From Gracilaria gracilis (Eukaryota > Rhodophyta > Florideophyceae > Gracilariales > Gracilariaceae), in NCBI GenBank assembly GCA_030374805.1, contig JARGSG010000022.1, positions 39,262-103,261 on the forward strand: a DNA stretch of 64,000 nucleotides, given 5' to 3'. Numbering within the stretch: position 1 is the stretch's first letter; each line of letters starts with the position of its first letter. Below, one piece after another: positions 1-10,730 of this stretch. Position numbers and translations under genes: made by a program. The notes below the pieces were generated by a model. The model made no database searches, had not been told where the DNA came from, and saw only the letters and a list, made by a program, of their open reading frames with translations.

Positions 1-585
1 TTATGGAAGAAGCTCAACACAGCCAATCTAATTTCAGTAGCCTTACAGGCCCTCTAGTAGTTCGGCGCCTCAATCTTCTTTGACAACATGACGGATTTGT
101 GGTAAATTGGTAAAAAAGATGGGTAATAGTCGCCATATTAGATCATGTAGATGGCGTTCGTGTCCTCAGCCGGGATGCGTAGAGTAGCAAAGCGAACTCT
201 GTCGATCAAAATTTCTATACAGCTCGGATATTTTGTTCGTCACGCTACGCGTGTAATCTTGCTCCCAAATTTGGTTCATATTTCTATATAAATAAATTTT
301 TTATGGGCTATGTTATTTCTATTGAATAAATGCACCACTTTCTCGTAATTGCTGAGGTCATATTTATTTGTGACGCTTCTCTCTACTTTGTAAACAATTA
401 TGAAGTACGATAGGAAAATTAACAGGACTGTTCCTCATTCTTAAATACCCAGCCAATTACTCAGAAAACTGTCGGTGAATCCAGTACAAAGTCCTGGACT
501 GAAACCGTGAAAAGAAATTCGCCTCCGATCATCAACTTCAATACTTTGAAGTCTTCAACGACAAAAAATTGATTCTTAAAGTAAT
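1..585. other. AT-rich upstream region, no gene seen
   Basis: No convincing coding frame. A TATA-like stretch (TATATAAATAAA, about 285-297) lies some 290 bases before the zinc-finger ATG. It could be a promoter, but nothing else supports that. Confidence 0.4.
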
Positions 586-1179
586 ATGAGCTCAGAATCT
601 TTATCCGTTGGAGATGCCGAAGGCGAAAAGAGAAAGCGCCCTGCGAAAAGTGACGGGGAGCTGGGAGAAGGGCAACAAATGAAGCGGGCTAGAACGCAGG
701 ACGCGTCAGAGGAACACCATCGTTCTGAGTCAGGGAGCAGAAGTGATGTGCAGAGTGGAGAACAGCACAGCGCAGAAGACCCATTTTGGTTCGTAGAGGA
801 CACTCTAGCTCCGGAACTAAATGAGACACCGGAAATAGTATGTAGCGTTCTAGACGAAGGGCGACAGAATGAGTCTCGGGGCGATGCTGAGGCCCAAAGC
901 ACGGCGCGGGATCCAACCATGGCTCGATGTGGAATTTGTTCGCAAATGGTGAAGAAAGGCGCCGGTATGGCGAAGCATTTTAAAGCATGCAGATTGTATG
1001 CATGTTCTGAAACGAGTTGTACATTTTCGACATTTAACCAAAGTCGGTTTAAGGAGCATCTAAACACTCACAGGCGGCCTGACATTCCATGCCGAGCGTG
1101 TGGGAATATGTTCAAAACAGAACGTCATAGGAATGCACACGAGAGGAAGAACTGTAAGGCGAATCGTAACCGTCGTTAA
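586..1179 (+). CDS. C2H2/C2HC-type zinc-finger protein, 197 aa
   Basis: The first 110 residues are charged and low in complexity, with a basic nuclear-localisation-like patch (KRKRPAK, about residues 15-21). The C-terminal 85 residues hold three Cys/His clusters: C115-C118 with H131/C135, C140-C145 with H158/H162 (a classical C2H2 spacing), and C169-C172 with H185/C190. The tail is strongly basic. A DNA-binding nuclear protein is therefore likely. The start is the first ATG of the frame. A DDE transposase gene lies about 130 bases downstream on the same strand. The zinc-finger protein could be an accessory gene of that transposon, since two-gene DNA transposons are common, but no terminal inverted repeats were identified. 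It may equally be an independent host gene. Confidence 0.65.
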   Translation: MSSESLSVGDAEGEKRKRPAKSDGELGEGQQMKRARTQDASEEHHRSESGSRSDVQSGEQHSAEDPFWFVEDTLAPELNETPEIVCSVLDEGRQNESRGDAEAQSTARDPTMARCGICSQMVKKGAGMAKHFKACRLYACSETSCTFSTFNQSRFKEHLNTHRRPDIPCRACGNMFKTERHRNAHERKNCKANRNRR

Positions 1180-1222
1180 ATACCATTCTACAGCAGCTAC
1201 CTTTCTTGGGTGTAGCTCAACT

Positions 1223-1267
1223 ATTATACGGCCCACGCATCCTAGCGTGGCAAGGCGTCTGATTGAA
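1223..1267 (+). promoter_or_regulatory. TATA-like box plus GTCTGATTGAA block before the transposase
   Basis: TTATAC at about 1224-1229 is followed about 32 bases later by GTCTGATTGAA (1257-1267) and a CT-rich stretch. The same block, with a TATA-like box in front, occurs at 17001-17047 and 52574-52633. The position just ahead of the transposase frame fits a core promoter or a conserved 5' leader. Confidence 0.45.
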
Positions 1268-1305
1268 CTTCCTCTTCCCCCCTCCTCTTGTCCTGAACAC
1301 CACAC

Positions 1306-2043
1306 GTGACACGAAACACCGCAGCAACAATATGGAATTTACTTGGTAGGCGTAGACCACGAGATGGAAAACCATACCATCTTCTTTGGGCTCTGCTTTT
1401 CTTGCGACAGTATGCGACAGAGCATATCCATTCTGTCTTGGCAAAGTGGGACGAAAAGATATTCCGAAAGTGGTTTACAAAATTTTGTTTCTATATCTGG
1501 GTTAAATATAGTACGTTTACTACAAACCGTGATTTTATTTTATTCCCTCTTGCTAACAAAATGCAGCTTGAATGGAAAAGTCGATTACACGAAAAGCCTT
1601 TTCTTAACTGCTATATGTCCGTGCATGGAACAGATTGTCCGATTAATGAGCCATATCCGTTTTCCAGCTCATGGTACTCTCATAAGTTTAAATCAGCTGG
1701 AATGCGATATGAAGTAGGAGTTACTGTTCAAAACGGTTACATCGTTTTGGTAAATGGGGGGTTTGCGTGCGGCAAAAATCCCGATCTCAGAATCATTCGT
1801 GGAACTGTGAAACGCACGCCATTAGGAAACGAGAAAGTAGTCTCTGACGATGGTTACAACGACTTAAAATGCGTTCGGAAATCTTCTATTGCAAAACAAT
1901 TTCATCGCAAACACTCTTTAATCAGAGCATATCATGAAAATGTGAATGGACGTTTAAAGCAGTTTCTGGTGTTGGAAAGACGTTTTCGACACGATATATC
2001 TTTTCATCATGTTTGTTTTCATGCAGTGGCCAATATAACGTAG
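1306..2043 (+). CDS. DDE-superfamily transposase of a DNA transposon
   Basis: The frame has the layout of eukaryotic PIF/Harbinger/IS5-like DDE nucleases: an N-terminal helical part, then HGTD (D110), the WYSHKFK motif (123-129), a NPDLR motif (D160), SDDGY (180-184) and HENVNGR (E211). D110/D160/E211 are the probable catalytic triad for cut-and-paste transposition. The ORF is about 245 aa, close to complete for this compact family, although the true start is unclear (no good early ATG; the first codon used is ACG-adjacent). Residues about 66-87 are AT-rich and unlike the family. They coincide with a GT...CTAAC...AG stretch (1501-1566, 66 nt, in phase) that looks like a short spliceosomal intron. 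No TIRs or target duplication were identified by eye, so mobility is unproven. Confidence 0.7.
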   Translation: MTRNTAATIWNLLGRRRPRDGKPYHLLWALLFLRQYATEHIHSVLAKWDEKIFRKWFTKFCFYIWVKYSTFTTNRDFILFPLANKMQLEWKSRLHEKPFLNCYMSVHGTDCPINEPYPFSSSWYSHKFKSAGMRYEVGVTVQNGYIVLVNGGFACGKNPDLRIIRGTVKRTPLGNEKVVSDDGYNDLKCVRKSSIAKQFHRKHSLIRAYHENVNGRLKQFLVLERRFRHDISFHHVCFHAVANIT

Positions 2044-2635
2044 CTCTCAATGGAAAATAGAGATTCCATATAGCAAGACTCAAAAGATTAGAAAAAAGCA
2101 GCCGAAGAGACAAGAATAAGAATTGTAGTATTGTAATCTTGCCTGTTTTATTTTTCTGGGTTTCTTAAGTATATATGTTGTCTTTATCCCTTTACCATGT
2201 TTGTCTTGCTAAAGCAATTGGTCCATAACAAGTTAAGAATATCTTTTCAATCATATTTTCCAATGCATCAAAAATGCTTAAAAGACCCATATAAAAAGAA
2301 TTCGTACTTCCCGCTATTCGCTGGTCGGCTATTCAGGGCAGCCCTGACAGTTCGTTCGTCCACAAAGTAAGGTGTCGCACAAGTGCTCACCGCCCTTCAA
2401 ACCGCCAGCCTCAACCGCAAGACACGCCCCTCATACCTTCTCGCGCAAATCCAAACGCATGCTTGTACAACCCCTGCCCGTCATGCAGCGCGCTCAACTG
2501 CGCGCACCCACGAAAGACTTGTCGCCGCTGTCACCTCGCGCGCAGGCAAATCGCCGCCGCCCAGCTCAGCGCACAAGCACGTGAACTTGTTCCTCCGCCA
2601 CCGCCACGCGCAGCGGCACGGCCTCCTCGCCCCCG
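2044..2635. other. Intergenic, AT-rich then sharply GC-rich
   Basis: AT-rich to about 2300, with a short palindrome TCAGGGCAGCCCTGA near 2335-2349. From about 2380 the composition switches to strongly GC-rich, continuous with the membrane-protein gene on the minus strand. Long plus-strand frames here are composition artefacts. Confidence 0.4.
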
Positions 2636-3674
2636 TCAGCCCCCGCGTCGTGCGCAATCAAAGCGCCGCCGGCCCGGCGCGACGGGTGCCATCAACCAGC
2701 GCGCGTCCATCGCACGCGCGTCCGCCAGCAGCCGCGCGTACCGCCGCCGGCCGTGCTCCGCAAAGGCGGCCGCGAGCGCGGCGCCCGCCAGCAGCCACGC
2801 CAGCGGCGGCACGCCTTGCAGCGCGCGCACCGTGGGCACGGTCACACAGCCGGCGTACAGCAGCGCCAGCAGCGCGGCGCACGGCGCGGCGGCGCGCGCC
2901 ACGCTTCGCGCGCGCTGCAGCACGTCGCGCTCGGCGGCGCCCACGCAGAACGACAGCTGGCAGATGGCCGCGGCGCCGCAGCGCAACAGCGTCCTGAGCA
3001 CGCTGGCCGCGGTCTGCGTCGCGGTTGAAAGCAGTGAGCTTGAGAGCGGCGCACCGACTCTCAGCGCGGTGGCCACGTTGACCAGCCACGCCGCCAGGAT
3101 GTAGAACTGCGCCATGCCCACCAGCCCGGAGAAGCCGAACGCCACAATGTGCTTGACGACCGTCTCGCGCGTGAGCTGCTGCACGCGGCTGTAAATGAGC
3201 GTCATTTGCGCGTAGTCGAACGTCATCACCCACGCCGTGATGAGCACAAGCACGAACAGCGGCAAGAGCATCACGGCTGCAAACACAGTGGTCAACACTG
3301 GATGGGCTTCGAGCAACTGTTCGGCCACTTGCTGCGCGGTGTGAAAGCTCTCCATCCACTCGTCCACGTGCTCGCCGTCGTCAACGACGTGCACCTTGTC
3401 ACGGAACAGCACGGCGTAAAGCGACGTCGACAGCCCGCACGTCACGAGCGCGAGCGACAACAGCTGAAGAAACACGCCCACGCTCATGCACATGTACTTG
3501 CGGCGACGCAGGCGTTGCAACCACATGCGCGTTCTCGCACACATGCGCAGTAGCGGCGCGCTCGATGGCGCCAAACAGCACCAGCGCCAGCACCAAGCTC
3601 GCGGCCTGCGGAAACGGCAGCGCAAGAAGCGACAGCGCGCTGAATAGCGCAAGCGCAATCAGCGTCACGTTCAT
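2636..3674 (-). pseudogene. GC-rich multi-pass membrane protein, copy A, frameshifted
   Basis: Paralogue of the gene at 10027-10730; the two share long identical blocks such as TFDYAQ, LTRETVVK and IVAFGFSGLVGMAQFYILA. The N-terminal frame starts at the ATG at 3674 (product begins MNVTLIALALFSALSLL). Near 3505-3530 the homology jumps to another frame, which stays open to the stop at 2636, so one frameshift (or a base error) separates the halves. Several hydrophobic stretches predict about five or six membrane segments, with a hydrophilic loop containing FRDK. No known family was recognised. The gene sits in an isolated GC-rich block, unlike its AT-rich surroundings. Homology with copy B continues upstream to about 3930, so the promoter was duplicated too. 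Confidence 0.6.
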
Positions 3675-5414
3675 GGTGAATCTCGGCGCCCGCCACAGGT
3701 GGGGAAGGAGCGGGCGCACTGCCCAACACTCTCAGAAGTGGGTGGGCTTTGCTCTGTGTTAGGGGAGAGCGCGGCAGCGCCTGTAAGTGTTCGCCGTTTG
3801 ATGGTAGGTGGCCGTTGGTACCGTTGTTCCAAGCGGGAGCAAGCTACCGCTGGGGAATGCGGCCGATTACGCCAACCGCGGCACGCCAACAATGACAGCC
3901 ACACCACCCACGGCACAACGCATTGATGGCGGCGTCAATTTCAAAACCCGCCCTGCAATCTGGGAATAGCAGGAAACCCGTATGTACAGAAATAGTGATA
4001 GAATTAAACATTTAGAGAGATTATTTAGCGCACTGTAAGTTGGTAAGCAAGAAGTGCAGCAATGCTGCCTCTGGAAACAAAAAAGACACCTATTCTTCAA
4101 CTTCTAAAACCTAAATTTCAAACTTTAAGTTGCATGTTAGGTACGCTACGTCGGCTTAAATGATTTGGAAAAACAAAGCAAGCCGTCAGTTACTGAAACT
4201 AGCCAATGTAATTAAGTTCACTTGTCATATTAATAGCAAAGCTCCTACTGAGACCTGGGCTGCGCTAGTTTATAGCTAATCAAGCGATTTGCTCAAAGCA
4301 AAAACTTATTTAAAGGCAGCAGAAAGCTGCCTTTTGGCAGTCCCAACCTACCACTTGGTACACCCTCGAGTATTGTTTCTCTGATTTTTTTGGCCCTGGA
4401 TTTGGGTCCCCTTTTGGTACATTCAATATACAGTATTTATTCCTGTTGATGTCAACAGCTATTGAAGCATCTTTTTTTATTTGTGTTTTTCATACATTTG
4501 CTGGTGCAGATTCGGTTTTTGATTATTTTAAACGAATTGGTTTCTGTTTGTTTTGACTTGTTTGCTATTTACAAAAACGTCAAAAAAACTGCTTCGGTGT
4601 TGGTACAGAGACAACGCAACACGTGTGAACGATCCCACGGATAACACGCGCGCCACGTTATTCAGGACCCAAACTTGAATCCAACGGTAGATACCGCATA
4701 TCATAGTACTGGTACTTCTGCCAAGCCTTCGAGGAATCTACATGCACAGCATTGCATTTCTGTGACCGGTCTGTGGCGGATCGCTACTTTCGGATCGCCA
4801 CTTTAGCAACAGTGTTCTATAGATAAAGGAAACGAGTTTTTTTGCATTGCCTGCCTTCAATAACCTGAGTTGGATCCTTTCAAGTTGCCTTGAGGCGGTT
4901 GGAGTCGAGCTCGTTGGCGACTTGGTTCAGCTAACATGAGAACGTTAGACACTGCTTTTCGGAAACTAACAGGGATTTCGCTTGCACCGAGTACGTCCGA
5001 TTTCCAACTCACATAACCGTTTGGCACATGGTATGCCAATGTATTCGGGAGATTGTATTTTACTTCTTCAATAATACAAGATAAGAAAATGTAAACGTTA
5101 AAACTTGTAAACGAAAATCCAACCTTCCTTTCTACATTTCAAATATATGGCCATACCTTCGCATACCTAGCAAACAAGCTTCTTTCCAACGCATGGTAGG
5201 GATGCCTGTTCATATATACTGTGGCAAATCTCATTCACAAACATTTACAGATATGATGGACATCACATTCCACACTGTGCATTCTGCTCATTTTGCCAAG
5301 ATCTCACTTTTTCCAGACAACATTACACTTTCGGAAAAGAAATGGTCCATTGGAATGGGATAAGTAACATTGTAATATCGTTGTAGATCTCGCTTTCACA
5401 CGACGCCGGGCTAC
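3675..5414. other. Intergenic region left of the copia element
   Basis: 3675-3930 is GC-rich and resembles the region upstream of copy B (10731-10890), so it is probably shared promoter sequence. From 3940 the DNA is AT-rich without a supported gene. Just before the copia LTR there is no continuation of the copy B gene. Confidence 0.4.
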
Positions 5415-5621
5415 TGTCGGCATTAAGACCACTTATATTTGATTCATATTGTTTGTTATTGATTACTTGTATGGTCTTAATTTGATATTCAGTACTCACG
5501 ACCATTTACTCCCTATTTGTTATACACTATCTTTGTCTATAAAAGGTCTCTTGATGAGAGTCCTAGTGGCTCTCATCTTCGAGACAACTCCATTGTCATT
5601 CCACTATTGTTCTCTCTGATA
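5415..5621 (+). repeat. Copia 5' LTR
   Basis: Begins TGTCGGCATTAAG and ends CTCTGATA. It contains a TATA box (TCTATAAAAG, about 5537-5546) followed by an inverted pair GATGAGAG/CTCTCATC, which could form a hairpin in the R/U5 part of the RNA. Confidence 0.85.
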
Positions 5622-5640
5622 GGTTATGGGCCTACTCGCA
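5622..5640 (+). promoter_or_regulatory. Primer-binding site matching the initiator-tRNA anticodon arm
   Basis: GGTTATGGGCC directly follows the LTR. It is complementary to the anticodon stem-loop of eukaryotic initiator tRNA-Met (GGCCCAUAACC), the half-tRNA primer type known from Drosophila copia, rather than to a tRNA 3' end. Confidence 0.65.
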
Positions 5641-5720
5641 ACACTACTGTGTACATCGCTATTTTCTTTTCTTTCTCTTTCTGTCTATTTCAATATCCAT
5701 CTTCCTTATTCCTCACGGAG

Positions 5721-8700
5721 ATGGATAAGATACGAATCAAGCCCTTTGATGAAAAGGAGGACTACAAACTCTGGCGAATCAGAGTTGAAGCCACCTGCGA
5801 CGCTTAAGGCATTGGCACTGTTTTGCAACAAAACAGAAACCCGTTTACAAGCGACGACGAGAAACGCAAGGAGTTCGAAGAAAACCAGAAGAAAGCTAGT
5901 GGAATAATCATCGCCGCCCTTTCGAATGAAGCACTACGCGTTGTTCAATCAGAAATTGGACATCCCAATAAGATGTTGAAACGACTTGACGACCGATATG
6001 CGTCAAAATCAACTGCATCCCGTATTGCAAAAATGTGTGAACTTGTTACCCTTCGATACTCTAGCATCGATCAAAACATGGGCAGGCACATAGATAAGAT
6101 GGCAGGTATTCTTGAACAACTAGCGAGTATGGATACAAAGTTACCAGAAGAGCTTTCTGTAGCTTTATTAGTTTCATCTATATCTGCAGCTCAGCTCAAT
6201 CCTGTCTGCGCTGCCATCAAAACTCTTCCATCTGAGAACGTAAAATGGGACTCCGTCGCATCCCGTCTTCTCGATGAAAATCGATCACTTGCGAACAATC
6301 GTTCTGAAAGAACTCACTCCGCAAGACCCAAGTGTGGCATATGTAAACGTCTTGGTCACACTACTAAGAATTGTTATCTGAACCCTCGTAATCCAAACAA
6401 TCGTCTCAACCTTCAAGATAAGAAAAGTACTGACACCAGGAAGAACAGTACATATAATCAAGCACTTAATAAGAAGGAGAGACAAAAAGATAACAACGAG
6501 TCTAACCAACAATACAAAACGAACCGTAACAGAGCTGCAGTTGCAAGAACGAGAGCTATGACGATCCGTTCACAGAATTCCGACCTTCTCATGCTCGATT
6601 CTGGTACGACCACGCACCTGACGCCACATACCTCTCGCCTCAATGACTCTCAGTCCTGTCACGTTCCCATTTCTCTTGGGGATGATTCCACTATCTATGC
6701 TACTGAGCAAGGTACTAGAAGTGTGAAATGGAGTTTTGAAGGCACAGAAACATCTGTTTGTCTTAGCAACACTCTTGCATCACCTGAACTTGCAATGAGC
6801 TTGTTGTCCATTCCCGCCTTAACCGCCAAGGGAATTGCTGTCCTGTTTCTCCCGGAGGAAGCTCTTTTAATTGATATTGACAATGATTTTCAAATCATAG
6901 GCTCAGCTCCCAAACATAGTGACGGTTTATATTACATCGCAGAAGACTTTCGACACAGTTCCTTCTCAACTGCAGCCAGAAAGAACTATGCATTCATGGC
7001 AAAAGTACGGTCTCTAATTGGTCAAACGTCATCTTCCTCGTCCCCTAGTAACTCAACCAATGATCAAACGGATCCCAATGAGCAGCATGAAGTCGTTGAT
7101 GATACTATTGATACCACTGTGAATGCTGCAACTAATGATCTGAAATCCGATGTCACAATTTGGCACTGGAGAATGGCACACGCTGTACCAACGAAGGAAA
7201 TACATCGTATGATTAAACAGAATCTTCTGCCACAGAACAAGGAATTCAACTCTGACTGTGTGCCATGCAGCAGTGGAAAGTTTCGTAAAGCCTATCTTGG
7301 AAGTCTAACATCACGTTCACAGGTTGGCCATCTACACATCGATGTTACTGAAACCGGAACAGAATCTGGAGATGGACATCGTTACTATCTCATTATTGTT
7401 GACGAATTCAGTCGATATATCTATGGAAAGGCTCTTCAAAACAAAGGAGAAGCATCCGTACATATTATCACTTTCAGAAACTGGTTCGAAAGACAGTCTG
7501 GCAAGAATGTTCTTTCGTTACATTCGGATGGTGGCAAAGAATTTCTGCGGGCTCAGAAACACTTTCAGAAGCTTGGCATCAATATCTCGCAGACCAGTGC
7601 CTACACACCGTCATCTAATGGACTAGCCGAGCGCTATGTTGGCATCCCACAGGGTTCCATAAGAGCAGCACTCAGTCATGCCAAATTACCGAAGACGTTT
7701 TGGAACTACGCCCTAAAACAAGTAATTGATGCTCGTAACATGGCTCCTCATCGTTCGACGGAAAGGATACCGCATGTAACTCTCTTTAACGAGTATCCAC
7801 CCTACGCCAAGCACCTGAAAGCCTTTGGATGCCGTGCCTTGGTCCTCTGCAAAGAAAAAGAGCTTCGAAAAATGGACCCTAAACTAAGAGAAGGCATTAA
7901 TCTAGGTCATATTCAAGGAGGAATGTATCACATCCTTACATCTGAGGGTGTCGTACAAACGAAACATGTTCGTTTCCTGGAATCAGAATTTCCAGGATTA
8001 TCATTACTCAATAATACGTCCCCCGACGTACAGGAAACCCACGATGACCACCCTCTGTTTGGCATACCAGATCCAGATGAAGTGGATGCGTTCGAGGATG
8101 ACACATCTGTGCTCACCTCCTTAACTCATTATCCAAATAAGGACTCCACATACGATCCTGACTTAGGTGGATACCCTTCTGATGTCGAAAATGATCCTAG
8201 TACTGCATCTTGCACCGTTGCACAAATACTACCATCTGAAATCAGCACAGGAGATGAACCAACTTTGAGGCAGGCCTTGAAGTCTTCCGAGGCATCATAT
8301 TGGATGGAAGGGATTAGGAAAGAATTTGAAACGATTCTGAAACTTGGCACATACATAGATGCAGACCATGATCACAGGAAGCCCATCCCATCTGGCATTA
8401 TTCTTCGACTCAAACGAGATCATAATGGCTCACCATCTCGTTTTAAGGCACGTCTCGTGGCAAGAGGAAACTTTCAACACAATTGCAATAAGCCTGAACT
8501 CTATGCCCCGGTCCTGAATTTTGAACTCTTTCGACTAGTTCTCGCCGTTTCAATCGCTAAAGGTTGGGATCGCCAGCATGTCGATATCAAGGGTGCATTT
8601 TTACATGCTTCTATTCCAGAAGACAACCCAATCTGGATTAGACTTCCAAAAATACCGGGAGTTCCGGAGGCCGATGGCCGAGTAGTGAAGCTGGTGAAAT

Positions 8701-9806
8701 CGCTCTACGGAACTCGAGAAGCTCCGAGGCTTTGGTTCGAGAATCTTTCTTCTTATCTGAAGTCAATTGGATTTCAGCAGGCAGTATCTCATCCTTGCAT
8801 GTTTACTTATTCCCGTGGGGACAACTTTGTCATAGTTCTGGCCTACGTTGATGATATCTGTATATTTGGGCCCCCAACTCTTACAACTTGGACAAAGCAA
8901 AAACTTTCAGACCATTATGACGTGAGCGATCTTGGACGTACTGACCTGTACTTAGGTGTCTCCATCAAAGAGACTGATTTTGCAGTGTACTTGCACCAAC
9001 AGCCACTAATTGACAGTATTATATCTATATGTAACATGGAATCTGCTACACCTTTGTCACATCCATTGCCAGATGGTCACTGTCTGTATGAACCAAGAAT
9101 TCCAGCAACGGAAGAAGAGTCTCTACATATGGCAAATGTACCTTACCGGGAAGCGCTTGGGTCTTTACTGTTCTTGAGCACTCGCACTCGCCCAGAACTC
9201 GCTACAGCTGTCTCACTCCTTGGAAAGTTTGCCTCATCGCCAAGGCCAGTGCATTGGAAATCGCTCAAGAATGTTGTTCGCTACTTAAAAGGCACTCGAA
9301 ACTTTGCTCTACGACTGCAGAAAGACTTAATGATGAACATTGAAGCTTGGTCTGATGCAGATTGGGGCAGAGACCTTGAAAGGCGTCGGTCTAGGGGAGG
9401 TCACTACATCAGTATTGAAGGCTTTCCAATTATTTGGAGCTCTAAACTTCAAAAATTAACAGCACTGTCAACTTCGGAAGCTGAGTTTTATGCTTTGTCA
9501 GAATGCATACGTCAAGTACAATGGGTACATAATGTCATGCAAGAGATTGAAATGCCGCTTTTGGAACCTATTCCCGTTCGCCAAGACAACTTGGGTGCGA
9601 TTCAGTGGTCTAAAGAATATCTTGGCATGAGAAGAGTCAAACACGTTGATATTCGTTTCAATCATGTGTTAGACGCAGTCAGAGAAAGAGTGGTGGATAT
9701 TCACTTTGTCTCTTCAAAGCAGAACCATGCGGATCTGATGACGAAATCACTCACTGGAAGTCTATTCATTGTCCATCGTAATGCGCTTTGCGTTGCTCCC
9801 TTCTAA
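5721..9806 (+). CDS. Copia Gag-Pol polyprotein with one in-frame TAA
   Basis: Frame from the ATG at 5721, interrupted once by TAA at 5805-5807 and then open for 1,327 codons. It encodes, in order: a Gag part with zinc knuckle CX2CX4HX4C (about 6330-6376), an aspartic protease (LDSGTTTHL, about 6592-6618), a pre-integrase HHCC zinc region (about 7160-7270), an integrase with D (HIDVTET), D (HSDGGKEF) and E (NGLAERY, about 7618-7638), an RT with YVDD (about 8842-8856), and an RNase H domain with DAD and SEAE motifs (about 9350-9490). The order IN before RT identifies Ty1/copia. Expression would need readthrough of the TAA or translation from a later start, so this copy may be unable to make full Gag. 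Otherwise it looks young and intact. Confidence 0.88.
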
Positions 9807-9819
9807 GGTCGAGGGGGGG
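9805..9819 (+). promoter_or_regulatory. Copia polypurine tract
   Basis: A purine run ending in seven G residues abuts the 3' LTR. This is the expected priming site for plus-strand synthesis. Confidence 0.7.
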
Positions 9820-10026
9820 TGTCGGCATTACGACCACTTATATTTGATTCATATTGTTTGTTATTGATTACTTGTATGGTCTTAATTTGATATTCAGTAC
9901 TCACGACCATTTACTCCCTATTTGTTATACACTATCTTTGTCTATAAAAGGTCTCTTGATGAGAGTCCTAGTGGCTCTCATCTTCGAGACAACTCCATTG
10001 TCATTCCACTATTGTTCTCTCTGATA
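9820..10026 (+). repeat. Copia 3' LTR
   Basis: Same length as the 5' LTR and differing at one visible base (position 12, A to C). This indicates a recent insertion. Confidence 0.85.
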
Positions 10027-10730
10027 GCGACGCCGCAGAGCAGCAGCGCCGTGAGCACGCTGGCCGCGGTGGCCGCTGCGGTGGAGAGTAGCGGGAGACG
10101 GGGCGGCGCGCCGACTCTCAACGCGGTGGCCACGTTGACCAGCCACGGCGCCAGGATGTAGAACTGCGCCATGCCCACCAGCCCGGAGAAGCCGAACGCC
10201 ACAATGTCCTTGACGACGGTCTCGCGCGTTAGCTCCTCCTCATGGCTGTGGATGAGCGTCAATTGCGCGTAGTCGAACGTCAGCACCCACGCTGACGTGA
10301 GCAGTAGCACGAAGGGTGGCAACAGCACCACGCCCACAAGCAGTGTGAGCAGCAGCGGGTGAGCTACGAGCATCTGCTCGGCCTGTTGCTGCATTTCCTG
10401 CACGCTCTGCAGGAACTTGTCCATGTCATGGTTAGCGTCTACGACGGGCATCTTGTCGCGGAACAGCGCGGAGTAGAACGACATCACCAGCAGCCACGTG
10501 ACGAGCGCGAGCGCCAGCAGCTGCAGCAACACGCCCGCGCTCATGCACACGTACTTGCGTCGGCGCAGCCGTTGCAACACGGCCGCCTTCTCGGACACAT
10601 GCTGCGTGGCGGCGCGCTCGATGGCGCCAACCAGCGCCAGCGCCAGCACCGAGCTCGCCGCCTGCGGAAAAGGTAGCACAAGCAGCGAGAGCGCGCTGAA
10701 CAGCGCAAGCGCAATGAGCGTCTTGGTCAT
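10027..10730 (-). pseudogene. GC-rich multi-pass membrane protein, copy B, truncated by copia LTR
   Basis: The start is the ATG at 10730, in the context GCCACCATG. The frame then runs about 234 codons until it enters the copia LTR after the LLLCGVA region. It is closely similar to copy A (2636-3674), including the TFDYAQ, LTRETVVK and FSGLVGMAQFYILA blocks, and predicts about five membrane segments. The C-terminal third present in copy A is missing here. It is not found on the other side of the copia element. Function unknown. Unlike copy A, its N-terminal half is in one uninterrupted frame, so it gives the better view of the protein start. Confidence 0.65.

Larger units (their letters stand above)
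5415..10026 (+). mobile_element. Ty1/copia LTR retrotransposon, nearly intact
   Basis: Two 207-bp LTRs that differ at one visible base flank a gag-pol frame in copia order (protease, integrase, RT, RNase H). A primer-binding site follows the 5' LTR and a G-run polypurine tract precedes the 3' LTR. The flanks are GCTAC on the left and GCGAC on the right, so the target duplication is imperfect or absent. The right flank is inside the copy B membrane gene, but the left flank does not carry the rest of that gene. A deletion or rearrangement after insertion is likely. Confidence 0.9.

Noticed and set aside
2383-3553. Long plus-strand frames and a second minus-strand frame in the GC-rich block
   Set aside because: They are Ala/Arg/His-rich composition artefacts of high GC. 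The minus-strand frame supported by copy B homology explains the region.
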